This document shows, piece after piece, positions 44,789 to 53,199 of a DNA stretch of 57,624 nt (position 1 is the stretch's first letter; each line of letters opens with the position of its first letter). The notes beneath the pieces are model-generated. The model was not told where the DNA came from and made no database searches. It saw only the letters and a list, made by a program, of their open reading frames with translations. The stretch is from Proteiniphilum sp. UBA5283 (lineage in GTDB: Bacteria; Bacteroidota; Bacteroidia; Bacteroidales; Dysgonomonadaceae), in NCBI GenBank assembly GCA_002408485.1, contig DHSP01000058.1, forward strand, positions 9,153-66,776. Direction: 5' to 3'. A program made the position numbers and the translations under genes.

Positions 44789-46027
44789 TCAAACCACAAT
44801 TTTCCCATTTTTAATTACACGCTCCACGGTATTCATTCCCACATGGTAGGGAAGAAACTTATAAGAAGGAAACTGCAACAGCACCAGATCGCCCTGCTTG
44901 CCAATATCGATACTCCCAATACGATCGGCGCGCCCAATGGCTGCCGCGCCGTTAATGGTAAACGCATTCACCGCCTCCTCCGGCGTCAGTTTCATGTAAA
45001 TACATGCCAGAGCAAACAACAATGGTACAGAAGCACTGAAAGAGCTTCCCGGATTAAAATCAGTGGCCAGTGCCACAATGCATCCCGCATCAATCATATT
45101 GCGGGCAGGGGCGTACTTCTCCCGCAGTGAAAAAGCTGTCAGCGGCAACAAGGTAGCCACCACGCCTGCTTCCGCCAGGGCGTAAATATCCTCGACGGAG
45201 ACATGCAACAGGTGGTCCGCCGAAAGGCATCGCAACTCGGCAGCCAGTCCGGCCCCGCCGAGGGATACAATCTCATCGGCATGTATTTTCAACTTAAGTC
45301 CCTGTTCACTGGCAGCTTTCAGATATCTGCGCGATTGTTCAAGGGTAAAAACCCCCTCTTCACAGAAGATATCAACTGCTTCGGCTAATTTTTCTTTTGC
45401 CACCAGCGGAAACATCTCATCAATCTGAAAATCAATAAAAGCATCCTCCCTTCCCCTCCACTCCTCGGAGATGGCATGTGCCCCCATGTAGGTGGAAACG
45501 ACGTCCACCGGATGCGTATTATTTAGATGCCGCATTACCCGCAGCTGCTTTCGTTCGGTTTCTTTGTCCAGTCCGTACCCGCTTTTTCCCTCCACGGTGG
45601 TGATCCCCAGCCGAAGCATCGCGTCGAGGCGTTGGCTGCCCGATGCAATCAACTCCTCTTCTGTCGCAGCACGGGTAGCTTTGGCCGTGTTCACAATGCC
45701 TCCGCCCCGCATCATTATTTCCATATAGCTATCGCCGCGCATCCGCCAGGAGAACTCCTCCTCCCGGTAACCGCCAAAGACAAAATGGGTATGAGGATCC
45801 ACAAAGCCCGGCAACAATGCTTTTCCGGTGGCATCAAGGATCATATAAGCCTGTTCATTCACCGGGACAGGCTCGTCCGGTTTCAGGATATGTGAAATAA
45901 GGCCATCCGTAACGATGACCGTTCCCTTTTCAATCACCTGCAGATGGGACATCTCTTTTCCCCGCTTACCGCCGAAGCCGCTGCAGGTAACCACCTGTGC
46001 CGCATTTTTGATGATCAGATTGCTCAT
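44789..46027 (-). CDS. hutI: Imidazolonepropionase
   Basis: Opens imidazolone-5-propionate to N-formimino-L-glutamate. 412 aa, amidohydrolase fold. The metal-binding HxH is His79 and His81 in VDPHTHFVFGG; LKIHADEIVSLGGAGL and ATDFNPGSS carry the further metal and substrate residues. Cytoplasmic. It starts 32 bases after the formiminotransferase gene, and the cyclodeaminase gene follows 90 bases later. Confidence 0.96.
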   Translation of the reverse strand: MSNLIIKNAAQVVTCSGFGGKRGKEMSHLQVIEKGTVIVTDGLISHILKPDEPVPVNEQAYMILDATGKALLPGFVDPHTHFVFGGYREEEFSWRMRGDSYMEIMMRGGGIVNTAKATRAATEEELIASGSQRLDAMLRLGITTVEGKSGYGLDKETERKQLRVMRHLNNTHPVDVVSTYMGAHAISEEWRGREDAFIDFQIDEMFPLVAKEKLAEAVDIFCEEGVFTLEQSRRYLKAASEQGLKLKIHADEIVSLGGAGLAAELRCLSADHLLHVSVEDIYALAEAGVVATLLPLTAFSLREKYAPARNMIDAGCIVALATDFNPGSSFSASVPLLFALACIYMKLTPEEAVNAFTINGAAAIGRADRIGSIDIGKQGDLVLLQFPSYKFLPYHVGMNTVERVIKNGKIVV

Positions 46028-46059
46028 ATTTTTATTCTATGTCCATGGAGAACCGTTGG

Positions 46060-46956
46060 TTATTCCATTAGGTTAGCTTCAAGCACCTGACTCATAGAAA
46101 AGTTCTCCAGCCCCAGGTAGTAGGCCGCTGCATCCATCAGTGCCTCCATCGGCACCAGCCCGATCACTTCCCCACCCACGACGGGCACGCCGTATCGTTG
46201 TGCCTCCATGCGTACCATCTCGTGGGCACGGTAAATAGCTGTTTTGGTATAATCGGTCAGGTTCATCGACACCTGGGTGATACCGCGTGCATGCAACGCC
46301 ACACCCATTGCTTTGCAGTAATGTAGCCCACCGCCGATATGACGTACTTTTCTGCTGATTGCCTCGGCAATTTCAATATTATCGGTACCCAGGTTCACGT
46401 TGTAGGCCACCAGCGGCATGCGTGCACCTATCGCCACTGCTCCGGCCGTGGGATGCGGCTCCGCAGGACCAAAGTCTGCCTGCCACTCCGGCAACTGCAT
46501 CTTCTTTCCGAGCCCTTCAAACTCCCCTTTGCGTACCGATGCCAGGTTTTCGCGATGCGGTGCTGAGGCCGATTTTTCATAAAGGAACACCGGCAAGTGA
46601 TATTTTTCCCCCACGGTTTGTGCCACCTCTTTTGAGAGCGTGATCGCCTCCGCCATCGTCACATTCCGAATGGGAATAAAAGGCACCACATCCGCTGCCC
46701 CCATGCGGGGGTGTTGTCCACGGTGTTGTGTGAGGTCAATCAGTTCCACCGCCCTGCCAATCGCATCGATCACCGCGTTCTTCAACGCTCCGGGCTCACC
46801 CACCACGGTGATCACCGAGCGATTGTGATCCGCATCGCTGCTGTAGTCCAGGAGCTTCACACCCTCTTTGCCACGGAAGGCGTCAGCTATTTTCTCAATT
46901 TTCACCTTGTCACGTCCTTCGCTGAAGTTGGGGACACATTCCATAATTTTGTTCAT
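46060..46956 (-). CDS. ftcD: Glutamate formimidoyltransferase
   Basis: Transfers the formimino group from formiminoglutamate to tetrahydrofolate, releasing glutamate. 298 aa, equal to the N-terminal and middle domains of animal FTCD. Family parts: MECVPNFSEGRD at the start, SDADHNRSV, HRGQHPRMGAADVVPFIP, and QVSMNLTDYTKT. An upstream -7 box suggests that this gene with hutI, the cyclodeaminase and hutH has its own promoter after hutU. Confidence 0.96.
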   Translation of the reverse strand: MNKIMECVPNFSEGRDKVKIEKIADAFRGKEGVKLLDYSSDADHNRSVITVVGEPGALKNAVIDAIGRAVELIDLTQHRGQHPRMGAADVVPFIPIRNVTMAEAITLSKEVAQTVGEKYHLPVFLYEKSASAPHRENLASVRKGEFEGLGKKMQLPEWQADFGPAEPHPTAGAVAIGARMPLVAYNVNLGTDNIEIAEAISRKVRHIGGGLHYCKAMGVALHARGITQVSMNLTDYTKTAIYRAHEMVRMEAQRYGVPVVGGEVIGLVPMEALMDAAAYYLGLENFSMSQVLEANLME

Positions 46957-47031
46957 AACACCTCTTCCGTTTCCTTTTACAAGGGTTTTATTTTCAGTTT
47001 AATTGTTGTTCGGATCATCTGTTGTTCGTTA

Positions 47032-47039
47032 CAAATATA
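47032..47039 (-). promoter_or_regulatory. -7 box between hutU and the formiminotransferase
   Basis: TATATTTG on the minus strand, exact TAnnTTTG, 76 bases before the ATG at 46956 in the 110-base hutU-ftcD gap. No -33 element at standard spacing. Confidence 0.5.
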
Positions 47040-47066
47040 GCGATAATCAACCGATTATTATATTTT

Positions 47067-49055
47067 TCAGGAAAGGATGTTTTTCAGTAGCATGTCGTCC
47101 ACCAGAAAAGGTTCGGTAATGTGATATCCCCCGGGATATGTTTTGTTGAACTCCCTTGTTACCGCCATGGCATTTTCGTTGCAGGCCCAGGCGCGTCGGG
47201 CTACGCCGCCCATCACATCCCAGATCATGGCCGAGCGGAGAATCTCATCCACCCGCCGGCTGCCATCACACACCATGCCAAAGCCACCGTTGACTGCTTT
47301 GCCGATCCCCACTCCACCACCATTATGAAGTGCAACCAGGCTCATACCACGCGCTGCATTGCCGGCAAAGCACTGCACCGCCATGTCGGCCATCACGTTG
47401 CTGCCATCCTTTATGTTGGCTGTCTCGCGGAAGGGAGAGTCGGTTCCGCTCACATCGTGGTGATCGCGCCCCAACATTACCGGCCCAATCTCTCCGTTAC
47501 GCACCATCTCGTTAAAGCGCAGCGCAATCTTCAGTCGTCCCTCCGCATCCTGGTAAAGGATGCGGGCCTGTGTGCCGACCACCAGGTTGTGCCTCTCCGC
47601 ATCGCGAATCCATATCCAGTTATCGCGATCCTGCCCCCGTCGGTTCGGGTCAATGCAGGCCATGGCGGCCTTATCGGTTTTAATCAGATCCTCGTGTTTG
47701 CCGCTCAGGCACACCCACCGGAAAGGGCCATAGCCATAGTCAAACAACTCCGGTCCCATGATATCCTCCACATAAGAAGGCCAAATAAACCCCTCCTTTT
47801 CATCAACGCCATTGCGCGATATCTCTTTCACACCGGCATCGTATACAGCTTTCAAAAAGGAGTTTCCGTAATCAAAAAAGTACGTGCCACGGGCTATGAG
47901 TTTTTTAATCACTTCGTAATGACGTCGCAATGATTTGTTCACAAGTATGCCAAAAGTATCCCGATCCTCGTGCAGCAGGCGCGTACGTTCCTCAAAGGTG
48001 ATGCCGGCGGGACAATAACCACCCGTGTAAGGTTCGTGGCAAGAGGTCTGGTCACTCAGCAAGTCTATACGAATCTTTTTATTCTCAGCATACTCCAGGA
48101 GCTCCACAATATTTCCGTGATAAGCCACCGAGAGCGGCTCCTTACGCTCCAGCGACTCCCCGGCCCAGTCGAAAGCCGTCTGCATATTTGTCGTGACGCG
48201 CTGCACCCATCCCTGTTGCCGGCGTGTTTCTATGCGTGAGTAATCCACCTCCGCAATCACGGATACCGCACCGGCAATGTAGGCAGCCTTGGGCTGTGCG
48301 CCACTCATGCCCCCCAGTCCGGAAGAGACAAAGAGATATCCTCTCAGGTCTTCGTGGTTTGGAATACCCAGCTTCAACCGGCCTGCATTCAACAGTGTAT
48401 TGAAAGTGCCATGCACAATGCCCTGGGGACCGATATACATCCATCCTCCTGCCGTCATCTGTCCGTAATTGGCTACCCCCATCTGCGCGGCAATCTCCCA
48501 GTCGGCCTGATTGTCGAACATGCCCACCATCATCGAGTTGGTGATGATCACCCGCGGTGCATCGGGGCTGGATTTAAATAACCCCAGCGGATGGCCGCTC
48601 TCCACCACCAGCGTCTGATCTTGTCTCATCAGCTCCAAATATTTTTTAATCAGCCGGTACTGCATCCAGTTCTGGCACACCTGCCCAGTCTCACCGTATG
48701 TAACCAGCTCATAGGGGTAGAGAGCGATGTCGAAGGAAAGGTTGTTATCGATCATCGCCTGAAATGCTTTCCCTTCCAGACAGTTTCCATTATACTGATC
48801 GACAGGCTGCGCCCGCAAGTCACCTCCGGGGCGAAAGCGGTAGCCGTATATCCTTCCACGTGTTTTCAGCTCATTCAGGAACTCGGGTGCCACCCGACTG
48901 TGCAACTCAGTGGGAATGTATCGTAACGCATTCTTCAAAGCAATATAAGTCTGCGACTTGGTGAGTCGGTAGCCTCGATCCGGTGCACGCCGGATACCCT
49001 CCCGAAATGGGAGATACGGAGGTAGCTGGTGGTCTAAGGTCATCTGCATACACAT
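47067..49055 (-). CDS. hutU: Urocanate hydratase, long eukaryotic-like form
   Basis: Hydrates urocanate to imidazolonepropionate with tightly bound NAD+. 662 aa, against about 555 for the common bacterial enzyme; animal UROC1 is about 676. Core motifs: VESGHPLGLF, YGQMTAGGWMYIGPQGIVHG, SSGLGGMSGAQPKAAYIAG, DQTSCHEPYTGGY, FRWVCLSGKHEDL, GRDHHDVSGTDSPFRETANI and ALHNGGGVGIGKAVNGGFG. The extra N-terminal residues (ALRYIPTELHSRVAPEFLNE) look like those of animal urocanase. ATG 49055 is chosen; two further ATGs follow within five codons. First gene of the hut cluster. Confidence 0.96.
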   Translation of the reverse strand: MCMQMTLDHQLPPYLPFREGIRRAPDRGYRLTKSQTYIALKNALRYIPTELHSRVAPEFLNELKTRGRIYGYRFRPGGDLRAQPVDQYNGNCLEGKAFQAMIDNNLSFDIALYPYELVTYGETGQVCQNWMQYRLIKKYLELMRQDQTLVVESGHPLGLFKSSPDAPRVIITNSMMVGMFDNQADWEIAAQMGVANYGQMTAGGWMYIGPQGIVHGTFNTLLNAGRLKLGIPNHEDLRGYLFVSSGLGGMSGAQPKAAYIAGAVSVIAEVDYSRIETRRQQGWVQRVTTNMQTAFDWAGESLERKEPLSVAYHGNIVELLEYAENKKIRIDLLSDQTSCHEPYTGGYCPAGITFEERTRLLHEDRDTFGILVNKSLRRHYEVIKKLIARGTYFFDYGNSFLKAVYDAGVKEISRNGVDEKEGFIWPSYVEDIMGPELFDYGYGPFRWVCLSGKHEDLIKTDKAAMACIDPNRRGQDRDNWIWIRDAERHNLVVGTQARILYQDAEGRLKIALRFNEMVRNGEIGPVMLGRDHHDVSGTDSPFRETANIKDGSNVMADMAVQCFAGNAARGMSLVALHNGGGVGIGKAVNGGFGMVCDGSRRVDEILRSAMIWDVMGGVARRAWACNENAMAVTREFNKTYPGGYHITEPFLVDDMLLKNILS

Positions 49056-49157
49056 ACATATTAATAACCGGTTCGGAAGTCAGCGTGGCAACCTGCTCCA
49101 TATGGCCGGTATAATGAGTAAATATGGCAATTCCGGTATTTCGAAGAAACGGTTAAC

Positions 49158-49165
49158 AAAAATAG
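49158..49165 (-). promoter_or_regulatory. hutU: Possible -7 box for hutU
   Basis: TATTTTTG on the minus strand, exact TAnnTTTG, about 103 bases before the ATG. No -33 TTTG at the usual distance. Confidence 0.4.
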
Positions 49166-49225
49166 CGAATTTTGCGAATAATTGCCTGCTATGCAGCGAT
49201 AAGTTCGTTTATTTTATCAATCAGC

Positions 49226-49271
49226 GCTTGCCGCGTTATGCCTGAGCAATCAGGTATAACGCGGCAAGCGT
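49226..49271. repeat. 21-bp near-perfect inverted repeat (hairpin)
   Basis: Arms at 49226-49246 and 49251-49271 with a 4-base loop GCAA; one mismatch in 21, which is a G-U pair in RNA read from one strand. It lies between the barrel-protein gene (ends 49307) and hutU, with no T-tract on the minus strand after it. It could be a terminator of unusual type, a processing site or a small mobile palindromic element. The 251-base gap contains nothing else clear besides the -7 box. Confidence 0.85.
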
Positions 49272-49306
49272 GGCCATGGAGGAAGGGGATTCCCGGTGTA
49301 AGCTCA

Positions 49307-50212
49307 TCAAAAGTATAACTGAATCCCTATTGTTCCCTGATTGGCCTGCGGTCCTTTGTTATTCAGAAAAAGTGTAAAAGGACTGTAGGACAGGAAAAAG
49401 CCGACATCACCAATTCCCGCCTGCATCAAAAGATCGAACGCTAAGGGACGGATATTCAACTCCCCGGGTTGTTTTACTTTTCGTTCTTTTCCATTCTCTT
49501 TCAGCCATATTTTTGAGGATGAGGCTGTTTTGATCTTACCCACAACTCCTGCGTTCAGGAAGATGGTTTCTCCGCATCCAACAGGAAAATTCACCTCCAG
49601 CAGCAAAGGAAAGGTGAGGCAGGTAAAGTGCAACCGCGATTTATGCAAAACTTCGTCGGAAGTGCTGATTACCGTTTTATAATCCATTACTTCCATGTAC
49701 TTATTGTTCTGAAGATGCAGAGAATTAAATTGAATACCGAACCCCGTCACCAGCGAGAACCCGTTATTACCCAAACGCCAGTGGTTGTCAAAAAAGTTCA
49801 GATTATATTGCAACGACCGGCTCAGATTCAAGGCAGATGCTATCTCTCCGTCAAAATCAAATCCATTGGGCAGATTTGAAAAGCCGATGCCGAACCCGGC
49901 CCAATGCGAAGCCGCTACTTTGCGTTTTTCCTTCGGTTTAAAAATATCGGGGACGAATATGTCAAACCTGTTTTCATAACGACGCTCAACACTTTTGTTG
50001 TCCGTGAAAATTCCCTCATAAATTTTATTACTCCTGATCGTATCACCCGCTTCATTGCACCGATAGACAGAGACATTGATTTCGTCGGGTTGTTCCCGTA
50101 TGACTACCATCCGGTTCTGATAATGAAAGGTGGTATCGGCTGGAAAGAAAGAGGAAGCGTTCACATAGCCCAGGCTGGCCAGAAAGACAAGAATTGCAAA
50201 AAATGTTTTCAT
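49307..50212 (-). CDS. Secreted outer-membrane beta-barrel-like protein
   Basis: 301 aa. A signal peptide (KTFFAILVFLASLGYVNASS, cleavage near residue 20) is followed by a soluble-looking region to about residue 105 and then alternating amphipathic strands ending in the C-terminal aromatic TIGIQLYF, typical of outer-membrane barrels. I do not recognise a named family beyond a PorT-like/OmpA-like barrel shape. Last gene of the sigma/anti-sigma cassette (55 bases after the preceding gene), so it may be part of the regulated output or a sensor of envelope state. Confidence 0.75.
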   Translation of the reverse strand: MKTFFAILVFLASLGYVNASSFFPADTTFHYQNRMVVIREQPDEINVSVYRCNEAGDTIRSNKIYEGIFTDNKSVERRYENRFDIFVPDIFKPKEKRKVAASHWAGFGIGFSNLPNGFDFDGEIASALNLSRSLQYNLNFFDNHWRLGNNGFSLVTGFGIQFNSLHLQNNKYMEVMDYKTVISTSDEVLHKSRLHFTCLTFPLLLEVNFPVGCGETIFLNAGVVGKIKTASSSKIWLKENGKERKVKQPGELNIRPLAFDLLMQAGIGDVGFFLSYSPFTLFLNNKGPQANQGTIGIQLYF

Positions 50213-50266
50213 TGATGATATGTTTAATTTGTGTAATTACGTGATGATTTTGCTCCCCGAGGGCGC

Positions 50267-50707
50267 TTATTCTCGCAGAAACAGTTTGTTGATTAACTCC
50301 TCCGATTTGAGATCACCTTCCATATATATCAGCGTGGCCTGCTGATCTTCCCCAATTTTAAAGAGTATATACCGGTTTATTTTTTTCCCTTCATCGGGAA
50401 GTTGATAGTAACCTGAGCGTATGACTCCGTTACGGATTACCTCCTTGATCTTCCGGGCCTGTCTTTTATCATGATCCAGGCACTGTTGAATATCGTCAGA
50501 TACAGGAGCAGCATATTTCAGTGTGATGCTGCGATATGAGCTAAGTCGGTAATCCCGGATTGCCTCTCCCGACAGGAGAACCATGGTGCTTCCCTTCAGC
50601 TTTCCATATTTCTCGAAGATGTTGTTTATTTGCAGATCCTGTCCAGAAACAGAAACCACGAAAAGGGACATCGCACAGCAGAGAATAAGTGTTCGTACTC
50701 GTTTCAT
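50267..50707 (-). CDS. Small secreted protein of unknown function
   Basis: 146 aa. N-terminal signal peptide (about residues 1-22, TLILCCAMSLFVVSVSG), then a soluble domain with no motif I recognise (DLQINNIFEKYGKLKGST, QATLIYMEGDL). Resemblance to DUF4252-type Bacteroidetes periplasmic proteins is possible but uncertain. It starts 11 bases after the anti-sigma-like gene, in the same operon. Confidence 0.75.
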   Translation of the reverse strand: MKRVRTLILCCAMSLFVVSVSGQDLQINNIFEKYGKLKGSTMVLLSGEAIRDYRLSSYRSITLKYAAPVSDDIQQCLDHDKRQARKIKEVIRNGVIRSGYYQLPDEGKKINRYILFKIGEDQQATLIYMEGDLKSEELINKLFLRE

Positions 50708-50718
50708 ATCTTATGGTT

Positions 50719-51171
50719 TTACTCCAGCACAAAGCGAAGTTGCTCTTCCAGCAAATCTTCTTCTGATTTCACTTTTTCGAACGATTTTTTGGCGTATGAC
50801 CGCACAACGTGAATTTGGGTAATCTTTTCCCCGTTTATCCAAACACTATTTTCATCAGTCAATGAATAATCATTTCTCATGTTACGGTTCAGGAAAATCA
50901 CTCCCAACAGCAGAGAGGCAGCCAGGGATGCAATTTTCAGTATACGAATACTCCGGCTTTTGTTTTTGTGGACTACCACGGGATCCTCTCTCAAAGCACG
51001 CAAAAATTCATTCACGCTTGCTTCCTCCGCAAAATAGGTAAAAAGAGGACGGACCTCCGATTGTTCGTCCGAAGCATCCAAGTCACAGAAATACCTGCGC
51101 AGAAGCATCTCCTCTTCCCGGGTTGTCTCCCCCCGGAAGTATTTTTCGTGCATTTTTTTTATCTCGTTCAT
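50719..51171 (-). CDS. Membrane anti-sigma-factor-like protein
   Basis: 150 aa. A cytoplasmic helical N-terminus (MNEIKKMHEKYFRGETTREE, which has the short ZAS-like shape without the metal site) is followed by a single TM helix at about residues 76-95 and a C-terminal periplasmic tail. It overlaps the ECF sigma gene by 4 bases, the typical sigma/anti-sigma layout. No clear FecR domain is seen. Function is inferred from context and topology. Confidence 0.7.
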   Translation of the reverse strand: MNEIKKMHEKYFRGETTREEEMLLRRYFCDLDASDEQSEVRPLFTYFAEEASVNEFLRALREDPVVVHKNKSRSIRILKIASLAASLLLGVIFLNRNMRNDYSLTDENSVWINGEKITQIHVVRSYAKKSFEKVKSEEDLLEEQLRFVLE

Positions 51172-51719
51172 AAAGCTTCCTGTTTTATTTCTCTCAGCCG
51201 TAAATATTCGGCCGTTTCACTCTTCTTACGGCACATCAGGTACTGTTCACGTAATCTTCGCCTGGCCCTGGAAAGATTATTGCGTACAGCCTCGGCGGCG
51301 ATGCCCGTTATTTCAACAATCTCTTCCGTTTCATAACCGTCAATTTCTTTCATTCGAAGAATTTGCCTTTGCAAAGGAGGCAACAAAGAGATAATCCGGT
51401 GAATAAGGGCATGTTCCTCTTTTATTTCCATCAGCTTATCCGGGAGATATGCTTCCTCTTCAGTATGCATGAGTTCTGCCTCCGTTCCTTCGGGACGCCT
51501 TTTCCTGATTTTGTCAACACTCAAATTTCTGGTCATTGTCACGCAGTACGCTTCCAGGTTATCCGGATCACCGCATGTGCGACACCGGTGCCAGAGCTTC
51601 AGGCACACCTCCTGCACCACATCTTCCGCATCTTCACTGTTTCGTGTAATACGATTTGCGAGAATGAGAAGTACAGGTCGCAAGTCTATAACGGCTCTTT
51701 TGTATTCAGCAATGTCCAT
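51168..51719 (-). CDS. RNA polymerase ECF sigma factor
   Basis: 183 aa, sigma-70 regions 2 and 4 only. Region 2: DAEDVVQEVCLKLWHR; region 4: LPPLQRQILRMKEIDGYETE, IVEITGIAAEAVRNNLSRAR with the helix-turn-helix. The first gene of a four-gene operon; its stop overlaps the next ATG by 4 bases. No TAnnTTTG box is seen upstream, which fits autoregulation from its own promoter type. Confidence 0.92.
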   Translation of the reverse strand: MDIAEYKRAVIDLRPVLLILANRITRNSEDAEDVVQEVCLKLWHRCRTCGDPDNLEAYCVTMTRNLSVDKIRKRRPEGTEAELMHTEEEAYLPDKLMEIKEEHALIHRIISLLPPLQRQILRMKEIDGYETEEIVEITGIAAEAVRNNLSRARRRLREQYLMCRKKSETAEYLRLREIKQEAL

Positions 51720-51757
51720 TTCTACATTATACGACGCAAAAAAAAGAAAAACGTATC

Positions 51758-51782
51758 ATCGCAAAACAATTTTTTATGCGAT
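51758..51782 (-). terminator. Weak hairpin after the MFS gene, possible terminator
   Basis: ATCGCA (51758-51763) / TGCGAT (51777-51782), a 6-bp stem, followed on the minus strand by GATACG and then a T-rich run. It could end the MFS transcript that begins near 52994 before the sigma gene. Low strength. Confidence 0.35.
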
Positions 51783-51797
51783 TGCCAACCGGATTAT

Positions 51798-52994
51798 TCA
51801 GGGATGGGACACAGGCTTACCCGGGGTTTCGTTTTTTCTTAGGATAAACAGAACCATCATCGCAGTAGCAATTAACGACATAATCGAGCCAAAATAAAAA
51901 GGCGCACTCGAGTTAACGTGATCGTACAGGAGGCCTGCAATTAAACTGGCCGGAAGCAGTGTAATGCCCAAAACAGCGTGATAAATTCCGTATCCGGTAC
52001 CTTTTAGCTCTTTGCTAGTCAAATCGGAAATAAAGGATTTTTGACTTACATCGGTCAACGCGCTGTACATCCCGTACAATATAAAAAGGCCGATAAAAAT
52101 AAAAATATTGTTGAATCTGCCGAAAAGAAAATAGACAATTGAATAAATAAGGAACCCGGCTGCAATTAGTTTTTCACGACCGATCCGGTCGGATAATTTA
52201 CCGACAGGAATGGCTGTCAACACCGAAATGGCGTTGAAAATCATATACAAAAACGGAATAAAAGCCTCTTTTATCCCCGTCTCGCTGGTTTTGATGAGCA
52301 GCAAGGCATCGGAAGAATTTCCCAACGAAAAGACAAATATGATGAAAAGGAACTGATGATATCGCCGGGGAAGTTGTTTAAAAGAGACTTTCTCAGCAGC
52401 CTTTATTCTGGTATTATTAACTTCTTTGATGCCAAAAATTATAGATAACACACCGAATACCGCTGGAATGGTCGCCCATAAAAACAAGTTGGAATAATTC
52501 AAAGGTACAAAATAAAGAATGAGGGCCGCTACTAACGGGCCGACAACGGCACCGCTGTTATCCATCGCCTTTTGAAATCCGAAACTTCTACCAACTTCAT
52601 TTTTAGGAATGGAATTGCTTATCAGGCTGTCGCGCGGTGCTGCCCGAAGCCCCTTCCCCACCCGTTCTGTAAAACGGATAAGAAGCGCTTGAACAGGTCT
52701 TGTGACGATTGAATACAAAGGTGTGACAACGGTAGTGACACCATAACCCAAAATCATAAACGGTTTGTTTTTCCCTATTTTATCGCTCCAATATCCCGAA
52801 ACAGCCTTCAGCAAAGAAGCCGTACTTTCTGCAATTCCTTCGATCAGCGAAATAGTTGTTTTTGAAGCTCCAATCGACATCAGAAACAATGGCATCACAC
52901 TATAAATCATCTTGGTGGAAGTGTCGGTAAAGAAGCTGGTTAGTCCTGTAAAAAAAATGTTGCGCGACAAGCCCAAAAACTTTTTCTTTTTCAT
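51798..52994 (-). CDS. MFS transporter, substrate unknown
   Basis: 398 aa, about 12 TM helices. Features: the N-terminal run FFTGLTSFFTDTSTKMIYSV, the loop motif GYWSDKIGKNKP (MFS motif A), RFTERVGKGLRAAPRDSLIS, and GKLSDRIGREKL as the second motif A. The pattern resembles a subgroup of drug or small-molecule efflux proteins in many bacteria. A -7 box lies upstream at 53066-53073. No context gene indicates a substrate. Confidence 0.85.
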   Translation of the reverse strand: MKKKKFLGLSRNIFFTGLTSFFTDTSTKMIYSVMPLFLMSIGASKTTISLIEGIAESTASLLKAVSGYWSDKIGKNKPFMILGYGVTTVVTPLYSIVTRPVQALLIRFTERVGKGLRAAPRDSLISNSIPKNEVGRSFGFQKAMDNSGAVVGPLVAALILYFVPLNYSNLFLWATIPAVFGVLSIIFGIKEVNNTRIKAAEKVSFKQLPRRYHQFLFIIFVFSLGNSSDALLLIKTSETGIKEAFIPFLYMIFNAISVLTAIPVGKLSDRIGREKLIAAGFLIYSIVYFLFGRFNNIFIFIGLFILYGMYSALTDVSQKSFISDLTSKELKGTGYGIYHAVLGITLLPASLIAGLLYDHVNSSAPFYFGSIMSLIATAMMVLFILRKNETPGKPVSHP

Positions 52995-53065
52995 TGAAGT
53001 ATTTTTTCTATGATCATCCTCATTTCCACTTGCAGGCTAAAACAGGTGCAAGTCATATTCATGGG

Positions 53066-53073
53066 CAAAGGTA
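53066..53073 (-). promoter_or_regulatory. -7 box for the MFS transporter at 51.8 kb
   Basis: TACCTTTG on the minus strand, exact TAnnTTTG, 71 bases before the ATG at 52994. Confidence 0.5.
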
Positions 53074-53199
53074 CTGATTGTACATTAAATCACCTATCAT
53101 TGTAAAAACAGAACCTCACATGCAAGTCTAAAATTTAAACCAATTTATTTTTAGCAGGTCAAACCTCCGTTATATAGACAATTATATATACCTTCGACT

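Noticed and set aside
49102..49140. Direct repeats CCGGTAT near 49108 and 49134 as regulator sites for hutU
   Set aside because: Too short and not in a dyad; expected by chance in a region of this size.
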